Assembly: GCF_030409055.1 (NCBI RefSeq)
Contig: NZ_CP116619.1
Coordinates: 4,605,628 to 4,669,627, forward strand
Direction of reading: 5' to 3'
Origin: Trichocoleus desertorum NBK24
GTDB lineage: Bacteria > Cyanobacteriota > Cyanobacteriia > FACHB-46
DNA: 64,000 nucleotides
Every line of letters starts with the position of its first letter. Position 1 is the stretch's first letter. The translations under genes were made by a program, and so were the position numbers. The notes beneath the pieces were generated by a model. It did no database searches. It saw only the letters and a list, made by a program, of their open reading frames with translations, and was not told where the DNA came from. Shown piece after piece: positions 27,414 to 35,181 of this stretch.

Positions 27414-29027
27414 ATGCCTCACTCCTCACCCATTCATCCGGATCTCATTTTAGACAAGCGGTACAAAGTTGTTCGCATGTTGGGCCAAGGAGGCTTCGGG
27501 CGGGTATATTTGGCCGAAAACCTCAACCGCTTTCATGAATATTGCGTGTTGAAGGAATTTGCCCCCCAAGTCAAAGGGACGGCAGTTTTGCAAAAGGCGG
27601 CTGAGCTATTTCAGCGAGAAGCTGGGGTGCTCTACCAACTCCATCATCCCCAGATCCCAGAATTTCGAGAACTCATTCAGACCCATTTAAATGGAGAAGA
27701 TTATCTTTTCCTGGTTCAGCAATATATTGAAGGCCCGACATACTGGGAACTGCTAGAGCAAGGACAAAAATTTAGCGAAACGGATGCCCTCGCTCTCTTG
27801 CTCGATTTGTTGCCTGTGCTGGAGTACATTCACGCTCAAGGTGTGATTCATCGTGATATTTCCCCAGACAACTTAATTCAGCAACGGTTTACAGGTCAGC
27901 CTGTTCTAATTGATTTTGGGGGTGTGAAACAGGTGGCGGCAACCGCAGTGCGCCAGTTGACGCAACAAGCCGTCTCCACTCAATTAGAGAAACAAGGCTA
28001 TACCCCATTGGAGCAGAGATACGGCAAAGCGTCCCCAGCCAGCGATTTATACGCTTTAGCCGTAACTATTTTGGTGTTGCTCACAGGCAAGCATCCCACT
28101 GAGTTATATGATTCTCACCAGCGGACTTGGTGCTGGCAGCAAACTCTAAGGCTGAATCCTCAATTTGCTGCTGTATTAGAAAAGATGTTGGCGGAGCGAG
28201 AGAGCGATCGCTATGCCTCTACCCAGGAAGTCAAACAAGCTTTAAAGTCTCTCGTTCAACCGCAAGCCCAGACTTCTCAAGTACAAACTTTGGCGGTGGC
28301 ACGAGCGGCCCCCCCAGCCCAGCGGGTTAGACCAGCCAGGGCAAAGGCTCAGGGTTCTTCTCAGGGTTCTTCTCAGGGTTCTTCTCAGGCTTCTGCTCAA
28401 GCTTCTGCACAGAGATCTGCTCAGAGTTCTGAGGTGAAAACTTGGGTCGTAGCTCCGATCGCCCGTCCCCCGATCGCGCCGCCTGCCCACCAATCACCGC
28501 CTGCCCACCAATCACCACCTGCCCCTGCGGTCCCTGCCCCTGCGCCCCCTGTCCCTGCGGTTCCGCCACCGAGTCCAGCTAAGCCTCGCGGTTCGTCATT
28601 CTTCGGCTTTATCGGGAACCTGGTTTCCTGGCTGGTAATTAAGCCTGTCTATTATTTATTACTCAGACCCCTGTGGTACATCGTCAAAAAATTGCTGATA
28701 TTAGGAATAACCGTTTCACTCATAGTGGGGGTGAGCTATTGGTTTGGCCCTGCTTTGCTAGCTTGGTTGAAAGGTGCTGTGATCCCTACGCCCCAAACCG
28801 CAGACTCCGGTTGCCAAGAACAAGTGCTGAAACGGTATGAAGCCCTTAACTTTGCGACGGGAGCTTTTTACCCGCAAGTCAATGAGAAATTTTATGCTCA
28901 GCATCCAGAACTCAAAGGACGCACCTTAACTAGCAAGCCAGAAGACGCGCCCTTACGACAGGATTGGTGCCGAATTGCTGATGAAGTTTTAGACCAAGCA
29001 GAACAATCTCAACAGAAGTTGAATTGA
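27414..29027 (+). CDS. Membrane-anchored Ser/Thr protein kinase with proline-rich linker
   Basis: A 537-residue protein. The eukaryotic-type kinase domain (about 15-285) has the glycine loop LGQGGFGRVY, catalytic Lys in VLKEF, catalytic loop VIHRDISPDN and LIDFGG in place of DFG-X. A low-complexity linker follows (about 290-385): SSQG/SAQ repeats encoded by 12-bp repeats at 28350-28385, then Pro/Ala runs. Two closely spaced hydrophobic segments (about 395-450) anchor it. The last ~80 residues form a small domain with one Cys (GCQEQVLKRYEALN) that is probably extracytoplasmic and may sense a signal. No substrate is evident. Convergent with the next gene (22-nt gap). Confidence 0.92.
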   Translation: MPHSSPIHPDLILDKRYKVVRMLGQGGFGRVYLAENLNRFHEYCVLKEFAPQVKGTAVLQKAAELFQREAGVLYQLHHPQIPEFRELIQTHLNGEDYLFLVQQYIEGPTYWELLEQGQKFSETDALALLLDLLPVLEYIHAQGVIHRDISPDNLIQQRFTGQPVLIDFGGVKQVAATAVRQLTQQAVSTQLEKQGYTPLEQRYGKASPASDLYALAVTILVLLTGKHPTELYDSHQRTWCWQQTLRLNPQFAAVLEKMLAERESDRYASTQEVKQALKSLVQPQAQTSQVQTLAVARAAPPAQRVRPARAKAQGSSQGSSQGSSQASAQASAQRSAQSSEVKTWVVAPIARPPIAPPAHQSPPAHQSPPAPAVPAPAPPVPAVPPPSPAKPRGSSFFGFIGNLVSWLVIKPVYYLLLRPLWYIVKKLLILGITVSLIVGVSYWFGPALLAWLKGAVIPTPQTADSGCQEQVLKRYEALNFATGAFYPQVNEKFYAQHPELKGRTLTSKPEDAPLRQDWCRIADEVLDQAEQSQQKLN

Positions 29028-29049
29028 TTGGGGGATGTGGAGGTGATAT

Positions 29050-29610
29050 TTAACTGATCAGTGTACTGTCTCCACTTTCGAGCACCGTACCTTCTAACTT
29101 GGCATCTTCCAGCTTGGCTCCTGCCAAATTGACATCCTCTAAGTTGGCTCCCTCTAAATTGGCTTGCTTTAATTCGGCGTGGCTGAGATTGGCTGCATGT
29201 AGATCCGCTACCTCTAAGTCGGCTTCGGTCAAGTTTGCTGCTTCCAAATCTGCCTCGCTGAGGTCTGCCTGACTGAGATCCGCCCGTGCTAAGTTAGCAG
29301 CTTTTAGATCGGCCTGATCCAAAATCGCGCCATCGAGAATAGCTGCCTCTAAAATTGCCTCATCAAGCACAGCATCACTCAAATCCGCTCCACTGAGATC
29401 CGCTTGAGTTAGGTCTGCACCCTTAAGAACGGCTCCACTCAAGGTTGCTTGGCTGAGGTTCGCCCGTCGTAAGTTGGCTCCATCTAGCATGGCTCCATGC
29501 AGAATAGCTCCACTCAAATTAATGGCTTCTAGTACAGCTCCCCTCAGGTCAATGATGCTAAAGTCTCGCTCTCCGGCGGCATATCGCTGGATCAATTCTT
29601 CCGTATTCAT
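29050..29610 (-). CDS. Pentapeptide repeat protein
   Basis: A 186-residue protein made almost entirely of about 31 A(D/N)LXX pentapeptides from residue 22 to 180, which should fold into a right-handed quadrilateral beta-helix. Centre positions are mostly Leu. A short helix-like cap (NTEELIQRYAAGERDFSIIDL) precedes the repeats and an acidic tail follows. Function cannot be read; some relatives mimic DNA and bind gyrase, but most cyanobacterial members are uncharacterised. GGGAG lies about 12 nt upstream of ATG, which is rather far. Confidence 0.88.
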   Translation of the reverse strand: MNTEELIQRYAAGERDFSIIDLRGAVLEAINLSGAILHGAMLDGANLRRANLSQATLSGAVLKGADLTQADLSGADLSDAVLDEAILEAAILDGAILDQADLKAANLARADLSQADLSEADLEAANLTEADLEVADLHAANLSHAELKQANLEGANLEDVNLAGAKLEDAKLEGTVLESGDSTLIS

Positions 29611-30056
29611 TTATTATTATGGCTCCCTTTTCCTAAGGCAAAGGATGAAGTTATTGGCTAGCGTCTGTCTGTACTAGCCCGACGATATTCAAACCGTATG
29701 TGAACCTAAATAGCCCAACGCCTGTCTAGAGGCACACCTTCCAAACGAGAGGATCTCATCTCCAAAACTGCATTCCAGACAGTAACAGCCAGAACTTTGT
29801 CTCCTTAGACACTTAAAATCTTTACTGTGCCAGTTGTCAGGGTGGAATATGGCATCCTCCACAAAGCTCTGTGGATGCACTAACCTGGTTCAAGCGATTT
29901 CGCAGACGGGCGATCGCTCGAATTAGACAAGCTATGCAGGGAACTACCGCGCTGATTCAGACAACATTCTCAGGAGAGATGACAAGATACATTGTTTTTG
30001 ACGATGCTAGTCGTGCTCCAATATATCGATGTAGTTTGTCCTAGTAGGAGTTCTCC
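29611..30056. other. Intergenic region between divergent pentapeptide genes
   Basis: 446 bp. It should hold promoters of both flanking pentapeptide genes. A 63-codon frame on the minus strand (29689-29880) shows no family features and is rejected. One HIP1 site lies near 29910. The ribosome site TAGGAG sits just before the 30057 start. I see no hairpin with a T-tail and no RNA gene. Confidence 0.5.
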
Positions 30057-31337
30057 ATGACAGAAACAGAGAACGAATTCCTCAGTCTGCTAGAACAAGG
30101 AGCAGAATCTTGGAATAGTTGGAGGGAGAAAAACTCTACTATTCAACCAGACCTCAACAGAGCTTATCTGTTTGAGGCTAACTTGGCAGGGGTGAATCTT
30201 GCGGGTGTGAGTTTAAGTCGGGCTTGCTTGATTGGGACCAACCTAGAAGGAGCTAACCTAGAGGGTGCAGATCTAGAGGGGGCTTATGCCAGCGGGGCGA
30301 ATTTTAGCAAAGCTAATCTGACTCAAGCGAACTTAGAGGGTGCAGATCTCAGTCAAGCGAATTTTACCCAGGCGAATTTGGCTCAGGCGATCGCGACATC
30401 GGCCAATTTTAATGCTACGAACTTGACGGGAGCTTGCATCGAAGCTTGGCAGATTAATAGCGCGACTCAACTAGAAAACATCACCTGCAAGCATGTTTAC
30501 TTGCAAAAGAACCAACAACAGCGCCAACCCGCTAAAGGAAAATTTAAACCAGGTGAGTTCAAGCAACTAGTGCAAGCCTCTCTTCTCGGTGTGCGTTCGG
30601 GGCAAGGATCCCCGTCTTCCCCTGCGGCGATCGCCTTAGGTAGTTCAGCGACTGCGGTAGCCACTCTGACTGCTGTAGAACGTCTCCAGGCTAACTCAGC
30701 GGAAGCAAACCAATCGATTCCTGTATTCACTCCGCCACGGGAGCGCAGTTGGCGATTGATTGCGGGGGGTGTCTTGCTGGGAGTGGGAATAACCGCAGTA
30801 GCAGCCACAGCGATCCTCCGTTTCACCCAGGCTGGAGCACCTACCGTCCCAACTTCTACCACTCAGCGATCGCCAGTCACCGTCGCCAGCTTGCCCCCGC
30901 TGCCTTGCCAAGAGCCACTTCCCGCTACTTTGCCTGATCGCGCCCCTGACTACGAATACCAAACAGGTACACAATACTTTGGCCCTTTAGCCAATGGCGA
31001 ACCTGCGGATGGTCGTGGCACCATGTCTTACAGCGGTGGTAATCGCTATGACGGTGAATATCGCAACGGCAAACGCAATGGTTGCGGTACGTTTACTTTT
31101 GCCAATGGTAGAAGTTATGTCGGGCAGTTTCAGGATGACTGGTTTCAGGGAAGAGGCATTTGGACTTTGGAAAATGGCGATCGCTATGTCGGAGAGTTTC
31201 GCGAAAATAAATGCAATGGACGCGGCACATTCATCTTTGCGGATGGTTCATCTCAAACTGGAACTTGGCAGAATGGTGTTTTGTTAGGCACGAATCTCTC
31301 TTGCGATCGCACGCCCCTAGAAATGCCTCGTTCTTGA
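30057..31337 (+). CDS. Pentapeptide repeat - transmembrane - MORN repeat fusion protein
   Basis: A 426-residue three-part protein. Residues ~1-30 (FLSLLEQGAESWNSWREKN) are a common cap of cyanobacterial pentapeptide proteins, followed by about 17 pentapeptides (36-125) and a linker. One transmembrane helix (about 231-253, LIAGGVLLGVGITAVAATAI) follows. After a Pro/Thr-rich stretch, four MORN-like repeats (about 310-410) carry the Y-x-G-x-(Y/F)...G-x-G-x-(F/M/W) pattern, e.g. YDGEYRNGKRNGCGTF and YVGEFRENKCNGRGTF. Pentapeptides and MORN repeats would lie on opposite sides of the membrane. AGGAG precedes ATG by 6 nt. Function unknown. Confidence 0.85.
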   Translation: MTETENEFLSLLEQGAESWNSWREKNSTIQPDLNRAYLFEANLAGVNLAGVSLSRACLIGTNLEGANLEGADLEGAYASGANFSKANLTQANLEGADLSQANFTQANLAQAIATSANFNATNLTGACIEAWQINSATQLENITCKHVYLQKNQQQRQPAKGKFKPGEFKQLVQASLLGVRSGQGSPSSPAAIALGSSATAVATLTAVERLQANSAEANQSIPVFTPPRERSWRLIAGGVLLGVGITAVAATAILRFTQAGAPTVPTSTTQRSPVTVASLPPLPCQEPLPATLPDRAPDYEYQTGTQYFGPLANGEPADGRGTMSYSGGNRYDGEYRNGKRNGCGTFTFANGRSYVGQFQDDWFQGRGIWTLENGDRYVGEFRENKCNGRGTFIFADGSSQTGTWQNGVLLGTNLSCDRTPLEMPRS

Positions 31338-31389
31338 GAACAGTACCTCCACTGCTTCACTTCCATATCTATTAGAAAAAGTCTTTACT

Positions 31390-31426
31390 GTTAGCCCTTG
31401 TCGTCAGCCCTTGTCGTTAGCCCTTA
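31390..31426. repeat. 13-bp period tandem repeat, about 2.8 copies
   Basis: GTTAGCCCTTGTC (31390-31402), GTCAGCCCTTGTC (31403-31415) and a truncated GTTAGCCCTTA (31416-31426). It sits in the gap just upstream of the ribosome site of the proline-rich secreted protein gene at 31445, so copy number could alter leader length or structure. Confidence 0.85.
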
Positions 31427-31444
31427 TTGCCAGGAAGAGACATC

Positions 31445-31984
31445 ATGACTCAGCAGTTGCCCCCCATGTTGCAATGGTTCCGTCGTTCCGTCGTTTCGCT
31501 ATCTGTGGCGAGTTTAGCGGTTGTGGCTCCCCTATCCGCTCAAGCTCAAGATTCGCCACCCCCTACTCCCGCCTCGGAAGTGCTGACCTCACCCAGCCCT
31601 AGTTCCACGCCAGAACCCACGCCAGTCCCAGAAGCAACTCCTGCCGCTCAGCCCACTACTATCACCCCAGCCAACACCCCCGCTCCTGTCCCAGCCAACA
31701 CGACGCCACCCGAATCTGAGGTTGAACCTGCGATCGAGGAGCCCGCTTCTCCTGCCTCTCCTGCTGTAGAAACATCTCCCACCGATCCCACTTCGGAGCC
31801 TGCGGCTTCTCCTCAAGCCCCCTCCGAGTTTGAATCTGCTCCCATGGAAGAGAACGGAGCACCAACAGAGATTCCTCCGGCTGCCCCAGAAGCAGAGCCA
31901 ACTCAACTCATTGAGGATTCTGGTGAGAGTTCTGAAAGTACCTCAACTCCGATCAGCGATCCTAATCCTGCCGCTCTGTGGTAG
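31445..31984 (+). CDS. Proline-rich secreted protein
   Basis: 179 residues from ATG at 31445, preceded by AGGAAGA at good spacing; an upstream TTG at 31427 is in frame but lacks a site. A signal peptide is evident: RRSVVSLSVASLAVVAPLSAQAQ, with probable cleavage after AQA. The rest is low-complexity Pro/Ala/Thr/Ser/Glu (more than 75% of residues), strongly acidic and without domains. It likely spans or decorates the cell wall. The next gene encodes an L,D-transpeptidase 45 nt downstream, so the pair may act at the envelope. Function unknown. Confidence 0.75.
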   Translation: MTQQLPPMLQWFRRSVVSLSVASLAVVAPLSAQAQDSPPPTPASEVLTSPSPSSTPEPTPVPEATPAAQPTTITPANTPAPVPANTTPPESEVEPAIEEPASPASPAVETSPTDPTSEPAASPQAPSEFESAPMEENGAPTEIPPAAPEAEPTQLIEDSGESSESTSTPISDPNPAALW

Positions 31985-32029
31985 TTCCATCCACCAAAAT
32001 CTCCGTGACCGTTAGGACGAAGTATAGTC

Positions 32030-32614
32030 GTGTCTCTAAATCGTGCTTTGTGGGTTTGTTTGGGTGTCGCCGTTTGCTGGAGTGCTGTGGGTACTCCGGT
32101 GGCGGCTAAAACGAGCCTCAACAGCAAAACTCCAGCTCCTATCGTAGGACTGAAAGCTAAAGCTCCGGTTCCCTATCGTCCGGAGCTACCTCCAATTCGG
32201 CCCATTCTGCCAGATGTGACGGCTCAAGAAACCCGACTGCTGCTGAAGCTAAAGCAACGCCGTCTCTATGTCTATCAAGGCAAGCAACTCAAAGCCAGCT
32301 ATCCGGTAGCGGTGGGTCGCTCAGGTTGGGAAACACCCACAGGCCAGTTCCGAGTCATGGGTATGGTGCAAAATCCTGGTTGGACAAATCCCTTCACCCG
32401 CAAAGTGATGCCTCCAGGGCCAGACAATCCTTTGGGCGATCGCTGGATTGCCTTTTGGACGGATGGCCGCAACTCAATTGGCTTTCATGGCACTCCCGAT
32501 CGCGACTCTGTGGGTCAAGCAGCTTCCCATGGCTGTGTGCGGATGTTGAACGAAGACATCCGCAAGTTATATGAGGTAGCGGTGTTGGGTACGCCCGTCA
32601 CAGTTGAGCTTTAA
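32030..32614 (+). CDS. L,D-transpeptidase (YkuD domain), secreted
   Basis: A 194-residue protein starting at GTG 32030. A signal peptide (ALWVCLGVAVCWSAVGTPVAA) is followed by a short linker and the YkuD catalytic domain (about 68-194). The active-site signature is present: HGTPD, then SHGCVRM with nucleophile Cys169. It cross-links peptidoglycan (3-3 links) or attaches proteins to it in the periplasm. No LysM domain is attached, unlike many homologues. No clear Shine-Dalgarno sequence precedes the GTG. It may share a transcript with the proline-rich secreted protein upstream. Confidence 0.93.
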   Translation: MSLNRALWVCLGVAVCWSAVGTPVAAKTSLNSKTPAPIVGLKAKAPVPYRPELPPIRPILPDVTAQETRLLLKLKQRRLYVYQGKQLKASYPVAVGRSGWETPTGQFRVMGMVQNPGWTNPFTRKVMPPGPDNPLGDRWIAFWTDGRNSIGFHGTPDRDSVGQAASHGCVRMLNEDIRKLYEVAVLGTPVTVEL

Positions 32615-32715
32615 AGGGAACAGAGTTGAGGGGCGATCGCGACAGGAAGCTCTGGATCTCACAACGCCTGGGATAGACTTGAAAGGTAAGGACATCACTT
32701 CACCTTAGGGTTTTC

Positions 32716-33750
32716 ATGGCGACTGAAGCAGACGTTGTCAAACAAAGCGACTTGCTCAATCAATTAGTCCTCGATCGCAACAACATGGAAGAGTTGGGGC
32801 GAGTCGATACGCTGTGGATGTATCCTGCCGCCCATCGCGTTTTGGGATTTATCTGCAAGTCAGGCTTTTTGGGCGCAAAGAAAATTGTCTTTAAGCTGCC
32901 TCAAATTCAGACATTAGGGGCCAACAGTATTCTGGTGCATTCCCAACCAGAGGAAACCGACGCGGAAAAAGTGAAGCAGTTAGACTCGTTGCTGAATTGC
33001 GAAGTCTGGAGCGACGCTGGCAACAAGATTGGCCGCATTACTGATTACCGCTTTCAACTGAAAACTGGAGAAATCACCCAATATTTGTTTGTTTCTAGTG
33101 GCTGGAGTGGCATCACCGGAGATATCTACCAACTGCCCCCAAGCCGCATCATTAGCTTTGGTCGTAAGCGAGTCCTGGTGCCAGAAGCCGCCGTCAAATC
33201 ATTTGAGCTTTACCGTCCTGGCATCAAACAAACCCTGAGTAAAGCCAGAGATATTCTCAAAGACGATTACATCTCGCTAGTGAAGCAAGCCAAAGAACGG
33301 GCTCAGGCGATCGCAGAACAAGCCAAAGAGACGGCTCAGACTTTCACTGAACAACTCAAAGAAGAAACCCAAACTTTTGCGGAGCAAGCCAAAACAACCA
33401 GTCAAACGGTGGCCGAGCAAGTCAAGGAGCGCACTCAAACAGTAGTCGATCAAGCAAATACGGGTTTTCAGAGCCATCAGCCTACCCAATCGCCAACTAC
33501 CCCAGAGCCAGCCGTCAACCAACCTCCCGTCTCTCCGCCACCTTCTACCTCAACTACCCACCCTCAGACGACCACAGCAACTCATTCCTTTGGCGATGAG
33601 GAGAACGACCCCTGGGACTTTCTGGAGGAAGACGATCTGTTCACTCCCCCTCCTACTCCCTCAGAGACATTCAGAAAAGTTGACGCCAACACCAAAACCA
33701 ATACGACCAATACAGGCATAGAAGATGACGATGACGAGCCTTGGATCTAA
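32716..33750 (+). CDS. PRC-barrel domain protein with LEA-like helical repeats
   Basis: A 344-residue protein with two PRC-barrel-type modules (about 15-85 and 90-160; LGRVDTLWMYPAAHRVLGFI and CEVWSDAGNKIGRITDYRF). A run of 11-residue repeats follows (about 190-250; units such as AEQAKETAQTF and AEQVKERTQTV), likely an amphipathic helix as in LEA_4 proteins. The tail is Pro/Thr-rich then acidic (DDDDEPWI end). PRC barrels often bind RNA or photosynthetic reaction centres, and LEA repeats protect membranes or proteins in desiccation, so a stress or membrane role is plausible but unproven. Confidence 0.82.
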   Translation: MATEADVVKQSDLLNQLVLDRNNMEELGRVDTLWMYPAAHRVLGFICKSGFLGAKKIVFKLPQIQTLGANSILVHSQPEETDAEKVKQLDSLLNCEVWSDAGNKIGRITDYRFQLKTGEITQYLFVSSGWSGITGDIYQLPPSRIISFGRKRVLVPEAAVKSFELYRPGIKQTLSKARDILKDDYISLVKQAKERAQAIAEQAKETAQTFTEQLKEETQTFAEQAKTTSQTVAEQVKERTQTVVDQANTGFQSHQPTQSPTTPEPAVNQPPVSPPPSTSTTHPQTTTATHSFGDEENDPWDFLEEDDLFTPPPTPSETFRKVDANTKTNTTNTGIEDDDDEPWI

Positions 33751-33759
33751 GCTGGAAGC

Positions 33760-33783
33760 CTAGATTCAGGACTAGATTTAGGA
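33760..33783. repeat. 2 x 12 bp tandem duplication just after a stop codon
   Basis: CTAGATTCAGGA (33760-33771) and CTAGATTTAGGA (33772-33783) are adjacent and differ at one base. They start 10 nt after the TAA of the PRC-barrel gene. Confidence 0.8.
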
Positions 33784-33976
33784 ATGGCTCAATCAGGGTA
33801 TGAAGTGATTCTTTGAGGTGCGATCGCTGCACAAGTAGAGATGGCAATGGATAATTCATCAAAGACCTTTTACGCCTTGCCTAATCAGATTAATGGTTTT
33901 CTATCTGACCCGAATCAAAAAACGCTGAGCAGCATCCAGCAAAGCGATCGCCTTTAGAAGTGCTTGAGAGAGCCAC

Positions 33977-34036
33977 AAACAAACCCCAACCTTCTGGCTA
34001 GCTAAGCTGCTAAACGAAAGAGGTTGGGGTTTGTTT
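33977..34036. terminator. Strong bidirectional terminator hairpin between convergent genes
   Basis: AAACAAACCCCAACCT (33977-33992) is perfectly complementary to AGGTTGGGGTTTGTTT (34021-34036): a 16-bp stem around a 28-nt loop, with T-rich sequence continuing on the plus strand. It separates the PRC-barrel gene (+) from the AT-hook-like gene (-). Together with the region from 33751 to 34055, this gap otherwise holds only the 12-bp tandem repeat and HIP1 sites. Confidence 0.85.
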
Positions 34037-34039
34037 TTG

Positions 34040-34069
34040 CTTATGACGCTTTGACTTATGACGCTTTAT
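34040..34069. repeat. 15-bp period tandem duplication across a stop codon
   Basis: CTTATGACGCTTT occurs at 34040-34052 and 34055-34067, period 15. The TAA stop of the minus-strand gene is at 34058-34056. Because the period is a multiple of three, the last codons (Lys-Ala-Ser-stop) are repeated in frame downstream, giving a second in-frame TAA five codons later. Confidence 0.93.
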
Positions 34070-34799
34070 TAGAGGCAGCAGCATTGCGAGATAGGCTGTA
34101 TTGCCCAGTTCTACCGCGATACCACTTATTCTCTTTCACGCCTGCTGAGAGCACGTGCAAAATGCGATCGCGAGCTTTGTTGCGCACAGTTTGAGGCATT
34201 TCTTGCTCAAAGATGGCATCTACAATTGCAGGCACTTCAATAATGTCTTCGGGCTGGCGTTGCAACACTACCGAGACGGCTTCAGGTAGAGGAGTTTTAC
34301 CGAACTCCGCCCGCACATATCGCTGCCAACCCTCTAGTTTACGAGCGGGCTTAGCATTCCGTTTGGGCTTGTCTGGGTTAGCCTGCCGACCTCTACGACC
34401 TTTAGTAGGAGCGGGAGCTTCGGTTTCTGTTTCCGGAGGAGACGCAGGTGTAGAAGGTTCAGGAGCGACCTCAGCGTCCACAGGAGCAGCCTTTTCAGCA
34501 TCCTGAGCTTTATCCTTGGGCTTTCTACCCGGTTTACCAGGCTGTTTAGCAGGTGCGGATGCAGCAGATGTAGCAGGTGCAGCAGATGCAGTAGGTGTAG
34601 CAGTAGGAGTTGAACCCGCATCTGTAGAGCTAAACATGCCAATCACGCTTCTCAGGCTGTTGCGCTTTTCACGGACAGCCTCTAGCTGCACCAAAAGTGT
34701 CGCTTCCTGAGATGCTAAATCGGCGTCTACGTCTAGAAGTTTAGTCAGAACGGAAGTGGATGTTTGATCGGACGATGGAGAATCTGTCACCGGAGACAT
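34056..34799 (-). CDS. AT-hook-like basic protein with C-terminal winged-helix-like domain, unknown function
   Basis: A 247-residue protein. The N-terminal ~50 residues form a predicted coiled coil (LDVDADLASQEATLLVQLEAVREKRNSLRSVIGMF). An Ala/Pro/Thr-rich linker follows, with GRKPKDK and RRGRQANPDKPKRN, resembling AT-hook cores (GRP/GRKP). The C-terminal ~85 residues (EGWQRYVRAEFGKTPLPEAVSVVL...KNKWYRGRTGQYSLS) look like a small helical DNA-binding domain. Nucleoid or transcriptional role is likely but not shown. It is monocistronic, with a strong terminator after it and a 380-bp gap before it. The stop codon lies in a tandem duplication. Confidence 0.72.
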   Translation of the reverse strand: MSPVTDSPSSDQTSTSVLTKLLDVDADLASQEATLLVQLEAVREKRNSLRSVIGMFSSTDAGSTPTATPTASAAPATSAASAPAKQPGKPGRKPKDKAQDAEKAAPVDAEVAPEPSTPASPPETETEAPAPTKGRRGRQANPDKPKRNAKPARKLEGWQRYVRAEFGKTPLPEAVSVVLQRQPEDIIEVPAIVDAIFEQEMPQTVRNKARDRILHVLSAGVKENKWYRGRTGQYSLSRNAAASNKAS

Positions 34800-35181
34800 T
34801 CCTTTAGGTTACGCATGTTAGTGTCAATTCTAAAAGAGAGAATGGACTGTTCTATCGTTTCAGACAAATGTTTTGCATAAAAATTCACATCTTTGTTGCA
34901 CATAACCGCTGATATCTGCTTTTTCAGACATAAGTTGACGATCGCTGACACTAATCTCAGTAATTTTACAGATCTCAGTAGAGAAGCTGAAATCTAGTTC
35001 TGAGTTGCGGTTGCCCATCTGTGTCATTAGTCAATTTACGCGAGTTGGCAGTGAAGGCGATCGCCTCTGGCACAGATTAATTGAACCAATAATTTTGGCT
35101 GAGTCATTCAGGTGGAGATAAGATGATCAAGACTGCTACAACAGTTGAATTTGACGTTCCCACTCGACTCTTGCGATCGCG
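34800..35181. other. Divergent intergenic region between AT-hook-like gene and tex
   Basis: 382 bp, A+T-rich in its first third. It should contain promoters of both flanking genes, but no confident -35/-10 pair was picked out. The word ATCTCAGTA appears twice near 34953 and 34972. HIP1 sites lie near 35058 and immediately before the tex start. I see no gene in it. Confidence 0.45.

Noticed and set aside
28350-28400. 12-bp repeats in the kinase gene as a CRISPR or mobile repeat
   Set aside because: They encode in-frame Ser-Ser-Gln-Gly linker repeats and have no spacers.
29689-29880. 63-codon minus-strand frame upstream of the pentapeptide-MORN gene
   Set aside because: No family-like residues, no ribosome site and an ordinary random composition; treated as intergenic.
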